The notes: a model not told the origin generated them from the sequence alone. A DNA stretch of 64,000 nt from Mesonia algae (GCF_003253545.1 NZ_QKYV01000005.1:62001-126000); one strand, 5' to 3'; positions 52,396 through 63,018 are shown, numbered from the stretch's first letter. Translations and numbers: made by a program.

Positions 52396-53214
52396 ATGAC
52401 TACCCAAGAACTTGTAAAGCAAATTCACACAAAGAAATCATTTTTATGTATAGGCTTAGATGTTGATCTAGAAAAGGTGCCAGCACATTTATTACAAGAA
52501 GAAGATCCTATTTTTGCATTTAATAAAGCCATTATAGATGCGACTCATCATTTGGCAGTTGCCTATAAGCCCAATACTGCTTTTTATGAAGCTTATGGGT
52601 TAGAAGGGTGGGAATCCTTAGAGAAAACGATAAAGTACCTTAACGAAAACTATCCTGAAATCTACACGATTGCCGATGCAAAACGTGGTGATATAGGTAA
52701 CACCTCAACACGCTATGCTAAAACTTTTTTTAGTCATTTAAATTTCGACTCTATCACGGTGGCGCCTTATATGGGAGAAGATTCTGTGGTTCCTTTCTTA
52801 GAATTTGAAAATAAGCAGACTATTTTATTAGCTTTAACTTCAAATCGGGGAGCCTTTGATTTTCAGACCCAAAAAGTAGAGGGAGAAGAAGTGTATAAAA
52901 AAGTAATACAAACTTCTCAAACTTGGAAAAACCACCATAATCTCATGTATGTGGTTGGAGCTACTAAAGCTGAATATTTTAAAGAGATTAGAAATATAGC
53001 ACCTAAAAACTTTCTCTTAGTTCCTGGAGTTGGCGCACAAGGCGGAAGTTTAAAAGAGGTTTGTAAATATGGTTTAAATGAGGACGTTGGTTTGTTGATC
53101 AATTCTTCAAGGGGAATTATTTACGCTTCCGCGGAAGCTAATTTTGCAGAGGCGGCAGCTTTAAAAGCTCAAGAACTTCAAACGGAAATGAAAGAGATAC
53201 TCGACAAAATATAA
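52396..53214 (+). CDS. pyrF: Orotidine-5'-phosphate decarboxylase (type 2)
   Basis: A 272-residue decarboxylase that makes UMP. The catalytic block [13 protein letters not shown] contains the Asp-Lys network. [15 protein letters not shown] at the N-terminus and [10 protein letters not shown] near the end bind the phosphate. It is the longer type 2 form, common in Bacteroidota. The frame opens upstream inside the prfA terminator, so ATG 52396 is used. A copy of the GCTTYCGCGGA motif lies at 53123-53136, encoding ASAE. Confidence 0.94.
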   Translation: MTTQELVKQIHTKKSFLCIGLDVDLEKVPAHLLQEEDPIFAFNKAIIDATHHLAVAYKPNTAFYEAYGLEGWESLEKTIKYLNENYPEIYTIADAKRGDIGNTSTRYAKTFFSHLNFDSITVAPYMGEDSVVPFLEFENKQTILLALTSNRGAFDFQTQKVEGEEVYKKVIQTSQTWKNHHNLMYVVGATKAEYFKEIRNIAPKNFLLVPGVGAQGGSLKEVCKYGLNEDVGLLINSSRGIIYASAEANFAEAAALKAQELQTEMKEILDKI

Positions 53215-53228
53215 GTAATAACATTTTA

Positions 53229-54014
53229 GTGAATTTTAAAGATCAATTAGGTAGAAGTATTACATTAAAAAAAATTCCGCAGCGAATTATTTCTCTAGTC
53301 CCTAGTCAAACGGAATTGTTAGTAGACTTAGGATTGGAAGACAATATCGTTGGAATTACCAAATTTTGTGTACATCCAAGCCGATTAAGAAATGAAATAG
53401 AAATTGTGGGTGGAACAAAATCGGTTCATCTAGAAAAAATTAAAGCCGCTCAGCCAGATATTATTTTGTGTAATAAAGAAGAGAACACAAAAGAAATGGT
53501 AAAAGAATTAGAGAAAGTAGCTCCAGTCCACGTTTCAGATATTCAAAATTTGGCCGAAAGTTATGAGTTAATTCTGCAGTATGGAAATATGTTTCAAGTT
53601 TCAAAAAATGCTCATAGTTTAGTAAAATCTATTCAAGAAGAACATCAAAAGTTTCAGCAGAGTATTTCTAATAAATCAGTAAAAAAAGTAGCATATTTTA
53701 TTTGGAAAAACCCTTATATGGTAGCAGGAGGAGAGACTTTTATAAACTATTTACTGAAAGAAAATAAATTTAAAAATGTTTTTGAAGAAGTTCCTCGTTA
53801 CCCAGAAGTAGACTTGAAGAATTTACCAGATTTAGATTATGTTTTATTGTCTTCAGAACCTTTTCCGTTTAACGAAAAACATAGTAAGGATTTTGAAAAA
53901 TTTTTACCTAAGGAAAAAATTAAGTTTGTAGATGGAGAATTCTTTAGTTGGTATGGCTCACGTTTAGAAAAAGCCTTTTCTTACTTTCAAAAATGGCACG
54001 ATATAGAAAACTAG
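53229..54014 (+). CDS. Helical-backbone metal receptor (BtuF-like), no signal peptide
   Basis: A 261-residue protein of the periplasmic vitamin B12/iron-siderophore binding family (BtuF-like), with RIISLVPSQTELLVDLGL, IVGITKFCVHP and KIKAAQPDIILCNKEENT. It has no signal peptide or lipobox, and the only upstream start is a GTG at 53229, so it is predicted to stay in the cytoplasm. Members like this are frequent in flavobacteria without a linked transporter. A cobalamin- or heme-related role is possible but unproven. The 3' end overlaps the mscS gene by 4 bases. Confidence 0.85.
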   Translation: MNFKDQLGRSITLKKIPQRIISLVPSQTELLVDLGLEDNIVGITKFCVHPSRLRNEIEIVGGTKSVHLEKIKAAQPDIILCNKEENTKEMVKELEKVAPVHVSDIQNLAESYELILQYGNMFQVSKNAHSLVKSIQEEHQKFQQSISNKSVKKVAYFIWKNPYMVAGGETFINYLLKENKFKNVFEEVPRYPEVDLKNLPDLDYVLLSSEPFPFNEKHSKDFEKFLPKEKIKFVDGEFFSWYGSRLEKAFSYFQKWHDIEN

Positions 54015-54931
54015 GCATTGTTAGGAGGTAATAAATCTCTAGGATCTTTTCTTACTTTTAAAGGAATATCTTCTTCATTTCCGTAAAGTTTAAGTTCGGT
54101 AATATCTGCAGGTAAATTAAAGCCTGTATCACTAAGAGCTTCTTTTACGTTTTTAATAATTATCCCTCTTAAAATTCTTGAAGACACCCGATAATCTACC
54201 GTATTTACCCAGAAAAATACTTTGAGATTAACTGTACTGGCAGCGAGTTCGGTTTCGACTACAAAATTTTCGTGATTAATGTCATTCTGAATTACATCGG
54301 GGTGCGATTGAATGACTTCTAAAATAAGCCGTTTAGCCGATTCAATATTATCTTCATATCCTATCCCGACAATAAATTCATTTCTATAGAAACCATCTGC
54401 AGTATAATTTTCTACAGGTTTGGTAAGCACATCACTATTCGGAATATAAATATCTCTACCGTCTGAAGTTTTTATGTGAGTATAGCGAAAGTTTAATGCT
54501 TTAACTTTTCCAAAAATGTCACTTATTTGTATTGTATCATTCACATTGAAGGGTCTATTGAAAGCTAGTATAATTCCGGCAAGAAAGTTTTTTCCAATAT
54601 CCTGAAAAGCAAACCCCAATATAATAGCAGCTCCACCTGCAGCGGTTAGGATACCAGTTGCAATGTTGCTAAGCCCTGCAGCTTCTAAAGCCAGCATGAT
54701 AGTAATGATGATAAGGATGGTTTTTACAGCTTGTGCTAAAAACCTGGCCATTAATGCATCATTGGCTTTTTTTAAAAATTTATTCCGATAGAAATTAGTG
54801 ATTAATTGAGCAATTAACACGCCCACAACCACGATAAAAATACCGAGTGCTATTCTAGGAATGACCTCAATGATATAATCATAATAATTACTCAGTGATT
54901 CTTGGATCTTCCCTGAAATAGATATATTCAT
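54011..54931 (-). CDS. Small-conductance mechanosensitive channel (MscS family)
   Basis: A 306-residue channel subunit. Three N-terminal helices are followed by the pore helix GILTAAGGAAIILGFAFQD and the beta domain FNRPFNVNDTIQI…YIPNSDVLTKPVENY, both standard for MscS. It opens under membrane tension to release solutes after osmotic down-shift. The C-terminal tail is short. It is convergent with the metal-receptor gene, with a 4-base overlap. Confidence 0.92.
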   Translation of the reverse strand: MNISISGKIQESLSNYYDYIIEVIPRIALGIFIVVVGVLIAQLITNFYRNKFLKKANDALMARFLAQAVKTILIIITIMLALEAAGLSNIATGILTAAGGAAIILGFAFQDIGKNFLAGIILAFNRPFNVNDTIQISDIFGKVKALNFRYTHIKTSDGRDIYIPNSDVLTKPVENYTADGFYRNEFIVGIGYEDNIESAKRLILEVIQSHPDVIQNDINHENFVVETELAASTVNLKVFFWVNTVDYRVSSRILRGIIIKNVKEALSDTGFNLPADITELKLYGNEEDIPLKVRKDPRDLLPPNNA

Positions 54932-54961
54932 AAATAAATAATGTAAAAGAGGTAACTGTAA

Positions 54962-55150
54962 TTAATGTAAACGATTAAGCTCTAGTTTTCTAATCTCAAT
55001 TAAAACAACTCTTGCTTTCTCATTGAGTTTATCACTTTTACGTTTATTTTTGGGAGCAATTTGATAAGCACGTTTCATAAGCTCACAATATTTTTCTTTT
55101 AAACGCTCCTTTTTGGTTTTCTTTTTTATCCAATCTAGCATCTTCATCAT
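54962..55150 (-). CDS. Lacal_2735 family protein (62 residues)
   Basis: A 62-residue basic protein (MLDWIKKKTKKERLKEKY…) that matches a family of short flavobacterial proteins named after Lacal_2735. It is helical, Lys-rich and cytoplasmic. ATG codons occur at 55150, 55147 and 55141. The function is unknown. It is transcribed with mscS after a 30-base gap. Confidence 0.75.
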   Translation of the reverse strand: MMKMLDWIKKKTKKERLKEKYCELMKRAYQIAPKNKRKSDKLNEKARVVLIEIRKLELNRLH

Positions 55151-55257
55151 TGTGTTTTTACAAAGATAAGAGTAGACAATGCTTAGAAAGTATTAAAGAT
55201 AGTTAATAGTGTTTTAAAAGTTGAGGCGTATAGTGAAGTTTTGCTTAATTAATTAAC

Positions 55258-55286
55258 AAAAAAAAGCCGCAAGTTTCCTAGCGGCC
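55258..55286 (-). terminator. Terminator after the DUF4197 gene
   Basis: On the minus strand GCCGC / GCGGC with a 10-base loop is followed by T8 (A-run 55258-55265). It ends the arylsulfotransferase-DUF4197 operon. Between it and the gene end is an imperfect repeat, ACACCCTAAAT…ATTTAGGTGT. Confidence 0.75.
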
Positions 55287-55379
55287 TAACTTAACCCAAA
55301 TAATATGAGACACCCTAAATCTCATGACAAAGATGACATTCTTTTAAAATTTAGGTGTTACCTTAATATGATGCTAAGG

Positions 55380-56117
55380 TTATTTGTTATCTTGTAGAGC
55401 AAACACCTTTCTTAAAAGATCTGTGGTTCTCGAAGAATAATTATTTCTAATTTCTTTTTCTTCTTCAGCAATCATAGTAAACACTCCGCTTAAAGCTTGT
55501 GTGGTGACATAGTCTGTAAGATCTGGATTTACATTTTGCGTAAGAGGAAGAGCGTTGTACTTGTTAATTAAATTGCTCCAAATTTGATCAGCTTCAACTT
55601 TAGCAAAGGAGTTTTTGATTACGGGATTAAATTTGTTGTACAAACTATTAGTTGTCTTATCTTCTAAGTAGCTTGTTGCAGCTTTATCATCTCCTAATAA
55701 AATATTTTTTGCGTCTGTAAACGTCATCTCCTTTACTGCAGAGACAAAAATAGGTGTAGCTTCTTTTACAGCATCTTCAGCAGCTCTATTAAGTGCTTTA
55801 ATTCCTTCATCGGCAAGACTACCAAGACCAAAATCTCTTAATCCTTTTTCCACTTTTTGAAGTTCCTCAGGAAGTAGAATTTTTACAGCGGCGTTACCAT
55901 AAAAACCATTTTCTTGTGTTAATTTTTGTACTTGGTCATCAATTCCTTTGTTAAGTGCTTGTTTCAATCCGTTTGCAATATCTTGCTCAGTCAGTCCATA
56001 TCCTTGCTGAGGTAGGTTGTCGGCAATGGTTTGTAATTCGGCGCAGCTAAATGTGGCTAAAATTAAAAAGAATAACGAAGTCTTCTTCCAAAAATTATTC
56101 AATTGTAATGCTATCAT
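55380..56117 (-). CDS. DUF4197 domain lipoprotein
   Basis: A 245-residue protein, helical throughout, with a lipoprotein signal (ATFSC, Cys25). LTEQDIANGLKQALNKGID and the central ALNRAAEDAVKEATPIF block fit DUF4197, a family of unknown function common in Bacteroidota and Proteobacteria. It overlaps the upstream arylsulfotransferase gene by 23 bases, so the two are translated together. No catalytic residues can be named. Confidence 0.87.
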   Translation of the reverse strand: MIALQLNNFWKKTSLFFLILATFSCAELQTIADNLPQQGYGLTEQDIANGLKQALNKGIDDQVQKLTQENGFYGNAAVKILLPEELQKVEKGLRDFGLGSLADEGIKALNRAAEDAVKEATPIFVSAVKEMTFTDAKNILLGDDKAATSYLEDKTTNSLYNKFNPVIKNSFAKVEADQIWSNLINKYNALPLTQNVNPDLTDYVTTQALSGVFTMIAEEEKEIRNNYSSRTTDLLRKVFALQDNK

Positions 56118-57426
56118 CTTTTTCTAAGTTTTTATTATTAAAAGCGTTATAGTTAGAAGGATACCTAAAAGCCTTAAAGGTTTGATTTCCTGCTAATGGT
56201 ATTTTATATTTCCAAACTAATGTTTTATTAATATCTATTTCATATATAAGACCACTTGTTCCTTGAGTAATAAGAGTATTTCCGTTCTCTAGTCTTCTAG
56301 CTCCAGAGACTCTTGGAGAATAAATGTCTGCATTTTGGTAGCTCCAAACTATACTCCCTAAAGAAGCATTAGCTGTAGGATAGCTTCCATCTGAGTTTTG
56401 AGGAATTTTAATTTCATCTACGGAAGACATCGTAGGTGAAAATGCATTATTGAAAACAAGAAAATTTCCGCCGTGATTTTGTTTGTTGCCTAGCCAAGTA
56501 ACATCGTGCTGAGCGAATAGTGTTTGATTATTCTCATCACCACTTTTATATGCATAAGGATTTCCATACCTAAATAATAAATCTCCACCCTTATTGAAAT
56601 TACCACCTGTATGTCCTTTAGCTTCTATTGTTGTCGTACTATGATCAATTACCCAAAATTCGTTGAATTTTCTTGAGCTAAGAATTATTTGATCAAATTC
56701 TTCAACATAATCAATACTATTAATATGATTAAAGTTAGCCTCTCCTAAGGTATGATTAATATTTACTAGTTCTGGATGATTTTCAATATTTCCAAAAAAA
56801 GATTTTTCATCATCATAATCTTGGATTAAATGATCCCATACCGTCCACTCCCATACAATTTCAGCTTCATTATTGCCTAGAATCTTAATCTCGATAACCT
56901 TGTCAGGCCACATTTCGTTCTCAGTAAGTAATGATGGGTCTCGACCCGCTTCAATAGCTTCATTTTTAGTCTTCTTTTCCCAAACACTTGCTAATATGTT
57001 TCCATTAGGCAAGAGAGCAATATCGTGGTGTAAAATTTTATGATCATCGCTATAAATCCATTGCCATACAAGATTACCTTCAAAATCAAACATTTCTATA
57101 CCTCCCATACTACCACCTGAATTAAAATTTGAATTTTTTGTATCAAAAACTCTATATAAATTACCATTCTTATCTAAATAAGAAACTAGTCCTTTATGCT
57201 CTGAAACCCATTCTTTAACAGGGTGTCCTTCCATATTAATCAGAAAACTTTTATTTGAAACAGTGGGAGTGTATAATGTAAAGCCTGAAAGAAAATTATC
57301 TTCATCATAAATTGATATACTCTCACTCAAATTAACAGGAGTATCATCTATTGAAGAGTTTTTAATTTCATCATCATTCGAGCAAGAATAATTAATAAGC
57401 AATAATAATAGTATAAATTTCTTCAT
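56095..57426 (-). CDS. Arylsulfotransferase (ASST) family lipoprotein
   Basis: A 443-residue lipoprotein (lipobox INYSC) with a beta-propeller arylsulfotransferase domain. Characteristic blocks are SGFTLYTPTVSNKSFLINMEG at the start, HHDIALLPNGNILA, NFNHINSIDYVEEFDQIILSSR and ARRLENGNTLITQG near the end. The central His of the HDIALL/HINS blocks would be the sulfate-carrying residue. It may transfer sulfate between phenolic donors and acceptors at the envelope. An active-site role is not certain; some relatives act as structural propellers. Confidence 0.85.
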   Translation of the reverse strand: MKKFILLLLLINYSCSNDDEIKNSSIDDTPVNLSESISIYDEDNFLSGFTLYTPTVSNKSFLINMEGHPVKEWVSEHKGLVSYLDKNGNLYRVFDTKNSNFNSGGSMGGIEMFDFEGNLVWQWIYSDDHKILHHDIALLPNGNILASVWEKKTKNEAIEAGRDPSLLTENEMWPDKVIEIKILGNNEAEIVWEWTVWDHLIQDYDDEKSFFGNIENHPELVNINHTLGEANFNHINSIDYVEEFDQIILSSRKFNEFWVIDHSTTTIEAKGHTGGNFNKGGDLLFRYGNPYAYKSGDENNQTLFAQHDVTWLGNKQNHGGNFLVFNNAFSPTMSSVDEIKIPQNSDGSYPTANASLGSIVWSYQNADIYSPRVSGARRLENGNTLITQGTSGLIYEIDINKTLVWKYKIPLAGNQTFKAFRYPSNYNAFNNKNLEKDDSITIE

Positions 57427-57581
57427 AATTTGTAAAACTTAAATTAAAATACTAAAGTAAAGTTTATTTGTTTTAAACAGAAATTTGAAGCGTAATTATA
57501 GAAATATAAAAAAAACCTATCACGATTAAATAATAATTTCCTTCAAGTCTTGTACTTTTATAGAAATCAAAAAGTTATATC

Positions 57582-59051
57582 ATGAGTGAGAAAAAGAAAT
57601 TAACAACAGCTTCGGGACGTCCTTACGTTGAAAATGAAGATTCTTTAACAGTAGGAAGAAGAGGACCAATACTATTAGAAGATTATGTGCTTCACGAAAA
57701 AATGGCGCATTTTAATAGAGAAAGAATACCAGAGAGGGTTGTACACGCGAAAGGATCGGGAGCTTTTGGTACTTTTACTGTTACTCATGATATTACAAAG
57801 TATACCAAAGCCAAAATGTTTTCTACCGTTGGTAAAAAAACTGATATGTTAGCACGTTTTTCAACCGTTGGAGGTGAAAAAGGTTCTGCGGATACTGAAA
57901 GGGATCCTAGGGGTTTTGCTTTAAAGTTTTATACAGAAGATGGAAACTGGGATCTAGTAGGAAACAACACTCCTGTATTCTTTGTGAAAGACCCTAAAAA
58001 GTTTAGTGATTTTATTCACACGCAAAAAAGACATCCATTTACTAATATGAAATCACCAACTATGATGTGGGATTTTTGGTCTTTAAACCCAGAGTCTTTA
58101 CATCAAGTACTTATTTTAATGAGTGATCGAGGTACACCATTTGGATATAGACATATGAATGGATATGGTTCACATACCTATTCATTAATTAATGCAAATA
58201 ATGAACGTCATTACGTGAAATTTCACTTTAAAACCGATCAAGGAATTAAGAATTTTAACGATGCTGAAGCCACAAAAATGAAAGGGGAGAACCCAGATTT
58301 TGCTCAGCAAGACTTAATAGAACATATCGAAAACGGAAATTACCCTAAATGGAATTTAAAAATACAGGTAATGACCGAAGAAGAGGCTAGAAATTATAAA
58401 TGGAATCCTTTCGATTTATCTAAGGTTTGGCCACATGGAGACTTTCCTTTGATTGATGTTGGAGTTATGGAGCTTAATAAAAATGCAGATAATTATTTTG
58501 CGCAAATAGAACAATCTGCTTTTGCACCAGCGCATATTGTTGATGGTGTGGGGTATTCTCCAGATAAAATGTTACAGGGTAGATTACTCTCTTATCCCGA
58601 TGCTCACCGTTACCGCCTGGGTGTAAATTATGAGCAGATACCTGTTAACCGTTGTCCATACGCAGTTAATAATTACGAAAGAGATGGATTTATGCGAGTA
58701 GATGGTAATCAAGGACGAGCTGAAAATTATTTTCCAAATAGTTTTGACGACATAAAGGTAGATGAAGATTATAAATTAAAATCTCCAGAGGTGAATGACG
58801 CTTCCGCGGATTGGTATGATCGAAATTCTGCTGCAGCAAATGAAAATGACCACTATACGCAGCCAGGGAATTTATACCGAATCATGAGTGACCAAGCTAA
58901 AACCAACTTAATAAATAATACGGTAGGAGCTATGAGTGGGATTGAAGGTCCTAAAAAAGAGGAAATCACTAAAAGACAACTAGCACATTGGTATAAAGCA
59001 GATGAAGAATTGGGAAGACGAATAGCTGAAGGCTTAGGTGTAAATATGTAA
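57582..59051 (+). CDS. katA: Catalase (heme, small-subunit clade 3)
   Basis: A 489-residue monofunctional catalase. The catalytic His55 is in [12 protein letters not shown], the distal Asn is in [12 protein letters not shown] and the proximal heme Tyr338 is in [19 protein letters not shown]-binding type residues are also in place. The length fits the small-subunit group. It destroys H2O2. It is transcribed alone and ends at a terminator. A copy of the GCTTYCGCGGA motif lies at 58798-58811, encoding ASAD. Confidence 0.96.
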   Translation: MSEKKKLTTASGRPYVENEDSLTVGRRGPILLEDYVLHEKMAHFNRERIPERVVHAKGSGAFGTFTVTHDITKYTKAKMFSTVGKKTDMLARFSTVGGEKGSADTERDPRGFALKFYTEDGNWDLVGNNTPVFFVKDPKKFSDFIHTQKRHPFTNMKSPTMMWDFWSLNPESLHQVLILMSDRGTPFGYRHMNGYGSHTYSLINANNERHYVKFHFKTDQGIKNFNDAEATKMKGENPDFAQQDLIEHIENGNYPKWNLKIQVMTEEEARNYKWNPFDLSKVWPHGDFPLIDVGVMELNKNADNYFAQIEQSAFAPAHIVDGVGYSPDKMLQGRLLSYPDAHRYRLGVNYEQIPVNRCPYAVNNYERDGFMRVDGNQGRAENYFPNSFDDIKVDEDYKLKSPEVNDASADWYDRNSAAANENDHYTQPGNLYRIMSDQAKTNLINNTVGAMSGIEGPKKEEITKRQLAHWYKADEELGRRIAEGLGVNM

Positions 59052-59070
59052 AAGCTACCACAACAAAATA

Positions 59071-59100
59071 AAAAAAGCTCTGCAATCGCAGAGCTTTTTG
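59071..59100 (+). terminator. Terminator after katA
   Basis: A perfect stem AGCTCTGC / GCAGAGCT (59076-59083, 59088-59095) with an AATC loop, A-run before and T-run after, so it can act on both strands. Confidence 0.9.
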
Positions 59101-59498
59101 TTGTTAAGACAATAAAACAAATTGTAATATATATGAATACCCCTATAAATATATAAATCAAATATATGAGCCTTTTTCGCTTAGTACAATACCCAATAAA
59201 AGGTATATTTTTAAATGTGGGAATAAAAAAAGGCAACAATTTAATCAATTAAGAAAAAATCATTGCCAAAACAAACGTAAGTTGTTTAAAATTCAAATTA
59301 TCTACCCCCTATAAGATAATATTGATATGGTAAAGATACAGATTATTAGAGATTTGCATATACCCAGTATTGGGTATATTCTAACTTTTCGATTAAAGGT
59401 GGGTTTGTGCGATTTGTTACAAATCATTAATTCTTAATCGCTTCTCTTAAGTCAGCGTTTTTTAGTAAATTTACGCTCCAAAAATTCAGAATAAATCC
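59101..59498. other. 398-base intergenic region between katA and icmF
   Basis: No convincing gene. It holds a weak hairpin (GGCAACAAT…ATCATTGCC near 59233-59269), ATAGGGGGT on the minus strand (59304-59312), a 22-bp palindrome (59358-59379) and a -7-like TAAATTTA (59466-59473) 25 bases before icmF. It is the longest gene-free stretch in the window. Confidence 0.6.
59358..59379. promoter_or_regulatory. Palindromic site upstream of icmF
   Basis: ATATACCCA (59358-59366), a 4-base spacer and TGGGTATAT (59371-59379) form a perfect 9-bp inverted repeat about 120 bases before the icmF ATG. It has the size of an operator and no T-run, so it is not a terminator. The binding protein is unknown. Confidence 0.55.
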
Positions 59499-62400
59499 AT
59501 GGAAGAACAAGCACCATATAAACCAAAACATAAAGTAAGAATTGTAACTGCAGCCTCATTATTTGATGGGCACGATGCCGCTATTAATATTATGCGTCGT
59601 ATCATTCAATCAACAGGGGTAGAAGTGATACACTTAGGGCACGATAGAAGTGTAGAAGAAGTTGTAAATACAGCTATACAAGAAGATGCCAATGCAATTG
59701 CAATGACTTCTTATCAAGGTGGTCATACCGAGTATTTTAAATATATGTATGATCTTTTAAAAGAAAAAGGAGCAGAGCACATCAAAATTTTTGGTGGTGG
59801 TGGAGGTGTAATTCTTCCAGAAGAAATAAAAGAATTGCAAGAGTACGGAATCACGAGAATTTATGCTCCAGATGATGGTAGAGAACTTGGTTTGCAAGGA
59901 ATGATTAATGATTTGGTGAAACAATCAGATTATGCAATTGGAGATAAGCTAAATGAAGAAGTAGATAATTTAGCTTCAAAGAATGATAAATCTATAGCAA
60001 GAGTTATTTCTTCAGCAGAAAACTTTCCAGAGATTGCAAAATCTGCTTTAGATCAAATTCACGAGAAAAATAAAAATATAAAAACTCCAGTTTTAGGTAT
60101 TACCGGAACTGGTGGAGCAGGAAAATCTTCTTTAGTAGATGAATTAGTACGTCGCTTCTTAGTAGATTTTGAAGATAAAACCATTGGTATTGTATCTGTA
60201 GATCCTTCTAAAAGAAAAACAGGAGGAGCTTTATTGGGAGACCGTATTCGTATGAATGCAATTAACTCACCACGAGTTTATATGCGCTCTTTAGCCACAC
60301 GTCAATCTAATTTAGCGCTTTCAAAATATGTGCAAGAAGCAGTTGAGGTTCTAAAAGCAGCAGAATACGATTTAATAATTTTAGAAACTTCAGGTATTGG
60401 GCAAAGCGATACCGAAATTTTAGATCATTCAGATGTTTCTCTATATGTGATGACACCAGAGTTTGGAGCTGCAACACAGTTAGAGAAAATCGATATGTTA
60501 GATTTTGCTGATATCGTTGCTATCAATAAATTTGACAAACGTGGTGCTTTAGATGCGTTACGTGACGTTAAAAAGCAATACCAGCGTAATCACGGGTTGT
60601 GGCACGAAGACCCAAAAACGCTTCCAGTATACGGGACAATTGCTTCTCAGTTCAATGATCCTGGGATGAATACCTTGTATAAAAAAATAATGGATACGCT
60701 TTCAGAAAAAACGGAAACTCCATTAAAAAGTGATTACCATATTTCAGATGAAATGTCTGAAAAAATATATGTAATTCCACCAGCAAGAGTACGCTACCTT
60801 TCAGAAATCGCTGAAAATAATCGCGGTTATGATGATAAAGTAGAATCTCAAGTAGAAGTAGCACAAAAGCTTTACGGAATTTATAAAACCATAGAATCTG
60901 TTACTGGTACTAAAATTCAGTTAACAAAAAATGGATTAGATGAAGAAGCTTTAAACGAAAATACTTCCGAAGAGAATAAAGAGCTAGTTAACTTATTAAA
61001 AAAGGAATTTGATCGTGTAAAAATGGATTTTGATCCTTACAATTGGGAAGAAATTCTTAAGTGGGAAGATACCGTTAAAAAATATCGTGATCCTATTTAC
61101 AGCTTTAAAGTTCGTGATAAAGAAATAAAAATAGAAACTCATACCGAGTCACTTTCGCACCTACAAATACCTAAAGTAGCCTTACCTAAATATAAAGCTT
61201 GGGGAGATCTCTTAAAGTGGATTTTACAAGAAAATGTACCGGGAGAATTCCCTTATACTGCAGGTTTATATCCTTTTAAACGCCAAGGAGAAGACCCTAC
61301 AAGGATGTTTGCAGGAGAAGGCGGGCCAGAACGTACCAACCGTCGTTTTCACTATGTAAGTTTAGGCTTGCCTGCAAAACGTTTATCTACTGCTTTTGAT
61401 TCTGTTACTCTTTACGGAAATGATCCAGATCACCGACCAGATATTTATGGTAAGATTGGTAATGCAGGAGTATCTATTTGTTGTTTAGATGATGCTAAAA
61501 AACTATACTCTGGGTTCGATTTAGCTCACGCTTTGACATCTGTAAGTATGACTATTAATGGGCCAGCACCAATGTTGCTTGGTTTCTTTATGAATGCTGC
61601 TATCGATCAACAATGTGAGAAGTATATTAAAGAGAACGATTTAGAACAAGAAGTAGAAGATAAAATTAAAGCCATTTATAAAAAAAGTGGTTTAGAGCGT
61701 CCAACATACCGCGGAGAATTGCCAGAAGGTAATAATGGGTTAGGACTTATGTTATTAGGAGTTACTGGTGATCTAGTACTTCCAGATGATGTATATCAAA
61801 AGATTAAGTATGATACGTTAGCTGTGGTTCGTGGAACTGTACAAGCAGATATTTTAAAAGAAGATCAAGCTCAAAATACCTGTATTTTCTCTACAGAATT
61901 CGCTTTGCGTCTTATGGGAGATGTTCAAGAATATTTTATTGAGAATAAGGTTCGTAATTTCTATTCGGTATCAATCTCTGGCTACCACATTGCAGAAGCT
62001 GGAGCTAATCCAATTACTCAATTGGCGTTAACCTTAGCAAATGGTTTCACTTACGTGGAATATTACTTGAGTAGAGGAATGGATATTAATAAATTTGGAC
62101 CTAACCTTTCTTTCTTTTTCTCTAACGGAATTGATCCAGAATATGCTGTGATTGGACGTGTATCTAGAAAAATATGGTCTAAAGCTTTAAAACATAAGTA
62201 TGGAGCTAACGCTCGTGCTCAAATGTTGAAATACCACATCCAAACTTCGGGAAGATCACTTCACGCACAAGAAATAGATTTTAACGATATTCGTACTACG
62301 CTTCAAGCTCTGTACGCAATTTATGATAACTGTAATTCGTTGCATACCAATGCTTACGATGAGGCAATTACCACACCTACAGAAGAATCTGTAAGACGTG

Positions 62401-62930
62401 CAATGGCTATTCAGTTAATCATCAATAAAGAATTAGGTTTAGCGAAAAACGAAAATCCTATCCAAGGTTCATTTATCATTGAAGAATTAACCGATTTAGT
62501 TGAAGAAGCGGTCTTAGCAGAATTTGATAGAATTACAGAACGAGGAGGAGTTCTTGGAGCAATGGAAACCATGTACCAGCGTTCGAAAATACAAGAAGAA
62601 AGTTTATATTATGAAACTTTAAAACACAATGGTGATTTCCCTATCATTGGCGTGAATACTTTCTTGAGCAGTAAAGGTTCTCCTACCGTAACACCAGGAG
62701 AGGTGATTAGAGCTACAGAAGAAGAAAAGCAGTTTCAAATCACTACCTTGAAGAAATTACATAAAACCTATGAAGATAGTGCGCAAGAAGCTTTAGATAA
62801 AGTACAGAATGCTGCTATCCACAATAAGAATATATTCGAAGAACTAATGGAGGCAACCAAAGTTTGTTCACTTGGGCAAATCACCGAATCCTTATTTGAA
62901 GTTGGTGGACAGTATCGAAGAAATATGTAA
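59499..62930 (+). CDS. icmF: Fused isobutyryl-CoA mutase (IcmF; methylmalonyl-CoA mutase family)
   Basis: An 1143-residue fusion. An N-terminal B12-binding domain (~10-150; DGHDAAIN with His25 as lower cobalt ligand) is followed by a MeaI-type GTPase chaperone domain (~195-410; Walker A GTGGAGKS 203-210, NKFD) and a large substrate domain (~550-1143; [24 protein letters not shown]-type region, [21 protein letters not shown]). The fusion order is that of IcmF, which interconverts isobutyryl- and n-butyryl-CoA with adenosylcobalamin. A pivalyl-CoA mutase-like specificity is possible. Confidence 0.93.
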   Translation: MEEQAPYKPKHKVRIVTAASLFDGHDAAINIMRRIIQSTGVEVIHLGHDRSVEEVVNTAIQEDANAIAMTSYQGGHTEYFKYMYDLLKEKGAEHIKIFGGGGGVILPEEIKELQEYGITRIYAPDDGRELGLQGMINDLVKQSDYAIGDKLNEEVDNLASKNDKSIARVISSAENFPEIAKSALDQIHEKNKNIKTPVLGITGTGGAGKSSLVDELVRRFLVDFEDKTIGIVSVDPSKRKTGGALLGDRIRMNAINSPRVYMRSLATRQSNLALSKYVQEAVEVLKAAEYDLIILETSGIGQSDTEILDHSDVSLYVMTPEFGAATQLEKIDMLDFADIVAINKFDKRGALDALRDVKKQYQRNHGLWHEDPKTLPVYGTIASQFNDPGMNTLYKKIMDTLSEKTETPLKSDYHISDEMSEKIYVIPPARVRYLSEIAENNRGYDDKVESQVEVAQKLYGIYKTIESVTGTKIQLTKNGLDEEALNENTSEENKELVNLLKKEFDRVKMDFDPYNWEEILKWEDTVKKYRDPIYSFKVRDKEIKIETHTESLSHLQIPKVALPKYKAWGDLLKWILQENVPGEFPYTAGLYPFKRQGEDPTRMFAGEGGPERTNRRFHYVSLGLPAKRLSTAFDSVTLYGNDPDHRPDIYGKIGNAGVSICCLDDAKKLYSGFDLAHALTSVSMTINGPAPMLLGFFMNAAIDQQCEKYIKENDLEQEVEDKIKAIYKKSGLERPTYRGELPEGNNGLGLMLLGVTGDLVLPDDVYQKIKYDTLAVVRGTVQADILKEDQAQNTCIFSTEFALRLMGDVQEYFIENKVRNFYSVSISGYHIAEAGANPITQLALTLANGFTYVEYYLSRGMDINKFGPNLSFFFSNGIDPEYAVIGRVSRKIWSKALKHKYGANARAQMLKYHIQTSGRSLHAQEIDFNDIRTTLQALYAIYDNCNSLHTNAYDEAITTPTEESVRRAMAIQLIINKELGLAKNENPIQGSFIIEELTDLVEEAVLAEFDRITERGGVLGAMETMYQRSKIQEESLYYETLKHNGDFPIIGVNTFLSSKGSPTVTPGEVIRATEEEKQFQITTLKKLHKTYEDSAQEALDKVQNAAIHNKNIFEELMEATKVCSLGQITESLFEVGGQYRRNM

Positions 62931-62961
62931 TTTCTTTATTTTATATAAAGATATTATTAAG

Positions 62962-62989
62962 AAAAACCCTGTTTAAGCAGGGTTTTTTC
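62962..62989 (+). terminator. Terminator after icmF
   Basis: The hairpin AACCCTG / CAGGGTT with a TTTAAG loop is preceded by A's and followed by TTTT. Confidence 0.88.
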
Positions 62990-63018
62990 TATTTTAGAGG
63001 AGTTATAAAAATTCTGAA

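Noticed and set aside
55286-55379. Imperfect inverted repeat ACACCCTAAAT…ATTTAGGTGT after the DUF4197 gene
   Set aside because: The arms are imperfect and far apart (about 40 bases). It may be a leftover of an extended terminator; not strong enough to call.
58853-59248. 131-codon minus-strand frame overlapping the end of katA and its terminator
   Set aside because: It runs through the katA coding end and across a strong terminator hairpin. Its composition (hydrophobic, Ile/Phe/Tyr) reflects AT-rich antisense DNA, and no family pattern is visible.
61711-61726. ACCGCGGAGA in icmF and ATTCGCGG at 4433 as further copies of the GCTTYCGCGGA motif
   Set aside because: They lack the GCTTY half, so they were not counted with the seven full copies.
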